Positions 61,328 through 64,000 of a DNA stretch of 64,000 nt are shown in pieces; position 1 is the first letter of the stretch; every line of letters starts with the position of its first letter. The position numbers and the translations under genes were made by a program. Source of the stretch: a bacterium (GTDB lineage Bacteria; Actinomycetota; Acidimicrobiia; Spongiisociales; ZC4RG35); contig JAPPFD010000006.1 in NCBI GenBank assembly GCA_028823995.1, positions 88,985-152,984 of the forward strand, written 5' to 3'. The notes beneath the pieces are model-generated. The model was not told where the DNA came from and searched no databases. It worked only from the letters and a program-made list of their open reading frames with translations.

Positions 61328-61333
61328 TATCGT
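61328..61333 (+). promoter_or_regulatory. Leaderless -10 element TATCGT before fxsA
   Basis: TATCGT, 8 nt, then the ATG at 61342. It is back to back with the selA promoter. Confidence 0.45.
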
Positions 61334-61341
61334 TACTCGCG

Positions 61342-61740
61342 ATGTGGCGCTTGCTGGTCTTCGTCGGAGTTCCCCTGGTGGAACTGTATGTGCTGTCCGT
61401 GGTCGAGAATCGGATAGGGTTGTTGAACACCCTGGGTCTGATAGTCGCCACCGGCATGCTGGGGGCGGTGGTGATGAAGCGACAGGGGGCGGGCGTGTGG
61501 AGATCGGCGCAAGCGCGACTGGCCCGGGGAGAGATCCCCACCGAAGAGATCTTCGGAGGGATCATGGTCCTGGTCGGAGGGGCCCTCATGATCACTCCCG
61601 GGATCCTCACGGACGCGGTGGGTCTCTTGCTGATGGTTCCCACGGTCAGGTCACTGCTCATTCCCTCCATAACCCGGAAGAGGTTCTTTTCGACCTTCAC
61701 CAACCGTGACGAGGGGATATATGACATCGGTCCTTCCTAG
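61342..61740 (+). CDS. fxsA: FxsA-family membrane protein
   Basis: A 132-residue cytoplasmic membrane protein of the FxsA family. It begins VGVPLVELYVLSVVENRIGL, followed by TGMLGAVVMKRQGAG and GGALMITPGILTDAVGLLLM, the usual family segments. Escherichia coli FxsA relieves phage exclusion by F plasmids; its role here is unknown. Its end overlaps the Nudix gene by 20 nt. Confidence 0.88.
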   Translation: MWRLLVFVGVPLVELYVLSVVENRIGLLNTLGLIVATGMLGAVVMKRQGAGVWRSAQARLARGEIPTEEIFGGIMVLVGGALMITPGILTDAVGLLLMVPTVRSLLIPSITRKRFFSTFTNRDEGIYDIGPS

Positions 61741-62461
61741 CCGACCCGGTCTCCACTCCGTATCTCCCCTCCCCAGTTCCACCGTCTTGTTGCTGGCGGA
61801 TCGCGCCGATCACCTGGAGGTGCTGATGGTGCGGAGATCCCGATCGGCTGTGTTCGGAGGGATGTTCGTCTTCCCCGGAGGAGTGGTGGACCCGGTGGAT
61901 CTCAGCCCCCTGGCCGAAGAAGTCCTGGGAGGGACTCTGCCGGGGGAAGCCGGTTGGCTGGCGGCAGGTCTGCGAGAGACCGCCGAGGAGGTGGGGATCT
62001 ATCTGACCGACCGGCCTGTCGAACCTCCTCGGGTGCCCTTGCGGGGCGAAGACGTTTACCGGTGGGTTGCCGGCCGCCAAGCGCGCTTCGATCCCGGGCG
62101 GCTTCGCTACCTGTCCAACTGGGTGACCCCGCGGGAGGCGCCGCAGCGTTTCGATGCACGCTTCTACCTGGCCAGGGTTGAGGGAGACGAACCGCTGACG
62201 CTGGCCGAGGCGGAACTGACGGAGGCGGCGTGGGTGGAACCGCGCCAAGCCCTCAGCAGGCGACGGACGGGGCAGTGGGAGATGATCCTGCCTACCGAGA
62301 AGACCCTGGAATACCTGGCCGATTTCAACACGTCACGGGAGGCCTGGGAGTCCGTGGACGAAACCGGCGAGGTGACGCCGGTCCTTCCCAGGCTGGTGAT
62401 GCGACGAGGAAGGCCGGAAGCCTTGCTGCCCGGCGATCCCGGCTATGAGGATTCCGGATGA
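61721..62461 (+). CDS. Nudix hydrolase (long form)
   Basis: A 246-residue Nudix protein. The box is split by an insert of the type seen in NUDT19-like (RP2p) members: the glycine-rich start GGMFVFPGGVVDPVD lies about 35 residues before AAGLRETAEEVGIYL, which supplies REXXEEXG. Members of this branch hydrolyse acyl-CoA. The start is ATG 61721 with GAGGGG upstream, inside the end of fxsA. It overlaps the MBL gene by 4 nt. Confidence 0.85.
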   Translation: MTSVLPSRPGLHSVSPLPSSTVLLLADRADHLEVLMVRRSRSAVFGGMFVFPGGVVDPVDLSPLAEEVLGGTLPGEAGWLAAGLRETAEEVGIYLTDRPVEPPRVPLRGEDVYRWVAGRQARFDPGRLRYLSNWVTPREAPQRFDARFYLARVEGDEPLTLAEAELTEAAWVEPRQALSRRRTGQWEMILPTEKTLEYLADFNTSREAWESVDETGEVTPVLPRLVMRRGRPEALLPGDPGYEDSG

Positions 62462-63240
62462 AGGTGAGGCGGGTCCTGGCGCCCAACCCCGGCCTTTTCA
62501 CCGGACCGGGCACCAACAGCTACCTGATAGAAGACGGGGGGGAAGCGGTCGTTCTCGATCCGGGACCAATAGAAGCTACGCATCGGAAAGCCTTGATAGC
62601 CGCCTGCGAGGGGCTGGATGTCCGAGCCGTGATCGTCACCCATACCCATCCCGATCATGCACCTCTGGCAAACCCCTTGGCGCGTTGGTTCGAAGTTCCG
62701 GCAATGGGATACGAGGCAGGGCCGGGATTCCGGCCCGACCATCGCCTCACCAACGGGGAGGTGGTAGAGGTGGGCGCCACCGCCCTTCATGCGATCCACA
62801 CCCCGGGCCACTCCGACGACCACCTTTGCTTTCTAAGCGGGGAAGTGCTCTTCACCGGCGATCACATCATGGGGGGCTCTTCGGTGCTCATCACGGACGC
62901 CTCGTCTTATATGGATTCCCTACACAAGTTGACGGACCTGAAGCTGGATCGCCTCTACCCCGGTCACGGGGAGGAGATTGAACGCCCCACCGAAGTCATC
63001 TCTTGGTACATCGCCCATCGCCGCCGGCGCGAACAAGAGATACTCGCCGCGGTCGTCTCCGGATGCCGAACGGTGGGGGAGGTAGTGGAACACGTTTACC
63101 GAGACGTGGATCCGGCTCTTCACGGACTGGCGGTCCATTCGGTGGGCGCCCACCTTCAGAAGCTGGCTACCGAGGGAGCGGTCCGGTTCGAAGGCCTCAA
63201 CCGAAGAGACGCTCCCGTGGAGTTGCCGGAAGGCTCATGA
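62458..63240 (+). CDS. Metallo-beta-lactamase-fold hydrolase (LACTB2-like)
   Basis: A 260-residue MBL-fold protein with the zinc motif VTHTHPDHAPLA (HxHxDH), the later His in AIHTPGHSDDHLCFL and Asp in LFTGDHIMGG, and PGHGEEIERP. The C-terminal winged-helix part (VEHVYRDVDPALHGLAVHSV) is typical of the LACTB2/YqgX group, linked to RNA or thioester hydrolysis. The overlaps at both ends (4 nt with Nudix, 4 nt with the next gene) put it in one operon. Confidence 0.88.
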   Translation: MKVRRVLAPNPGLFTGPGTNSYLIEDGGEAVVLDPGPIEATHRKALIAACEGLDVRAVIVTHTHPDHAPLANPLARWFEVPAMGYEAGPGFRPDHRLTNGEVVEVGATALHAIHTPGHSDDHLCFLSGEVLFTGDHIMGGSSVLITDASSYMDSLHKLTDLKLDRLYPGHGEEIERPTEVISWYIAHRRRREQEILAAVVSGCRTVGEVVEHVYRDVDPALHGLAVHSVGAHLQKLATEGAVRFEGLNRRDAPVELPEGS

Positions 63241-64000
63241 TCCTAAGGGCGCGGCGGGGCGGGTTGATTGCAGGAGTGTTGGGGGCGGTGGTTCTGACCA
63301 TGCTGAACATCCCGGCCATCGGGGCCCAGACCGACGAGGTGGACACTGCCCGCCAACGGGTGGCCGACCTTCAGGCCCAGCAGGAAGAGCTGGCCCGCGC
63401 CCTGGAGGAGACCTGGGTCGCCCAGGTGCGCGCGGAAGAGCGGTTGGCCGCCACCGAGGAGGCTCTCAGGCAAGCAGAGTCGGATCTATGGCTTGCGCAA
63501 TCCTCCCTGGAGCAATGGGCGGTGCGTCTCTACATGGACCTGACAACCGGCAAGGCAGTGAGCCTGTTGATGGTGGGGAGTCCTGAGAGATTCGAGGTGG
63601 GAGTTGGCTATTTGCAAGCCGTCGGGGGTGACGAGGAGGAGATCCTGAACCACTACCGGAGCGTCACCCACGAACTGGCTCGCCAGCAGACAGAACACGA
63701 GTCCCATCTTGGGGAACTGGAAGGAATCAGGGGAGAGCAGGAAGCGCTTTTTTCGCAGTTGATCGAGAGGATGGACGCGGCTCAGCAGGAACTCGCCCTG
63801 CTGGAGGCGCTGGACAGTGAACAAACCGAGTCTGCTCCCACCACCACTACCACTACGACCACTCGGCCCACCACGACAACCACCACGACAACCACCACGA
63901 CAACCACCACGACAACCACCACCACTACGAGCCCCACCAACGGCTACGACAACAACCGAGACTGCCCCGTGGAAGAGCCCAACACCTTTGACCACACCAG
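63237..64000 (+). CDS. Secreted coiled-coil protein, probable M23-type peptidoglycan hydrolase (partial)
   Basis: The ATG at 63237 overlaps the MBL stop in an ATGA arrangement, and the frame stays open to the window end (254 codons). An N-terminal signal peptide (about 1-31, ending IPAIGA) is followed by coiled-coil segments (about 35-195, rich in Glu, Gln, Ala), a threonine-rich linker (about 203-235) and NGYDNNRDCPVEEPNTFDHT at the cut. This layout, and the CPV-x-P-x-TF opening, fit actinobacterial EnvC/NlpD-like proteins with a C-terminal LytM (M23) domain, but that domain lies outside the window. Confidence 0.7.
   Translation, partial: MILRARRGGLIAGVLGAVVLTMLNIPAIGAQTDEVDTARQRVADLQAQQEELARALEETWVAQVRAEERLAATEEALRQAESDLWLAQSSLEQWAVRLYMDLTTGKAVSLLMVGSPERFEVGVGYLQAVGGDEEEILNHYRSVTHELARQQTEHESHLGELEGIRGEQEALFSQLIERMDAAQQELALLEALDSEQTESAPTTTTTTTTRPTTTTTTTTTTTTTTTTTTTTSPTNGYDNNRDCPVEEPNTFDHT
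63873..63920 (+). repeat. Four tandem copies of a 12-nt repeat encoding Thr
   Basis: ACGACAACCACC repeated four times without change inside the threonine linker; prone to length change by slippage. Confidence 0.9.

Noticed and set aside
63840..63935. Short repeats as a CRISPR array
   Set aside because: They are 12-nt tandem units inside an open frame encoding a threonine linker, with no spacers.

Overview
The window looks like a chromosomal segment of a high-GC actinobacterium, possibly Acidimicrobiia-like, although no marker here fixes the class. Supporting signs are a WhiB-type iron-sulfur regulator (57397-57654), the actinobacterial dnaK-grpE-dnaJ-hspR gene order, a GPP34-family protein, class II fructose bisphosphatase, and many leaderless start sites in which a TANNNT -10 element lies 7-8 nt before the ATG.

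Layout. (1) 1-6.8 kb: a partial LigD-type polymerase; an ECF sigma factor overlapping an O6-alkylguanine methyltransferase; a thioredoxin-like protein followed by a UGSC-family SELENOPROTEIN (in-frame UGA at 3499-3501 with a perfect stem-loop 11 nt downstream); a Nudix hydrolase; a DUF262/DUF1524 (GmrSD-like) gene of lower GC; and msrB. (2) 6.8-20.6 kb: housekeeping genes (dnaK operon, HAD phosphatase, glpX, methylmalonyl-CoA epimerase, GPP34, murJ, PHP, cyclophilin, lysC-asd). (3) 20.6-54 kb: a large accessory catabolic and transport island. It holds a LivK-like lipoprotein receptor coupled to a frameshifted membrane sensor with a Fur/Zur-like box upstream. Next are five tandem paralogous alpha/beta hydrolases, each with its own leaderless promoter. 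Then comes a repeatedly duplicated ABC importer/EamA exporter array with four TauA/NrtA-like binding proteins, two permease-ATPase-permease sets and four EamA transporters. It ends with a molybdenum hydroxylase, two cytidine-deaminase-fold deaminases and two fold-type-II PLP enzymes. (4) 54-64 kb: tRNA-Pro, a CNNM/CorC protein, a response regulator, NfeD, whiB, DUF1761, selB-selA, fxsA, Nudix, an MBL hydrolase and the start of a secreted coiled-coil protein that probably ends in an M23 peptidase.

How it fits together. SelA and SelB supply the machinery needed to read the UGA of the UGSC gene 55 kb away; selC and selD were not found in the window. The island at 20.6-54 kb reads as an uptake, hydrolysis, oxidation, deamination and lyase system for small, probably nitrogen-containing heterocyclic or amide compounds; its substrate is unknown. 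Within it the sequence shows active duplication, gene conversion (a 640-nt identical stretch in the two ATPase genes), a deletion scar keeping only the tail of a permease gene, an apparent ATG-to-ACG start change, and unusual alanine-rich stalks on the binding proteins.

All functions come from reading motifs and paralogy by eye; no database search was run.
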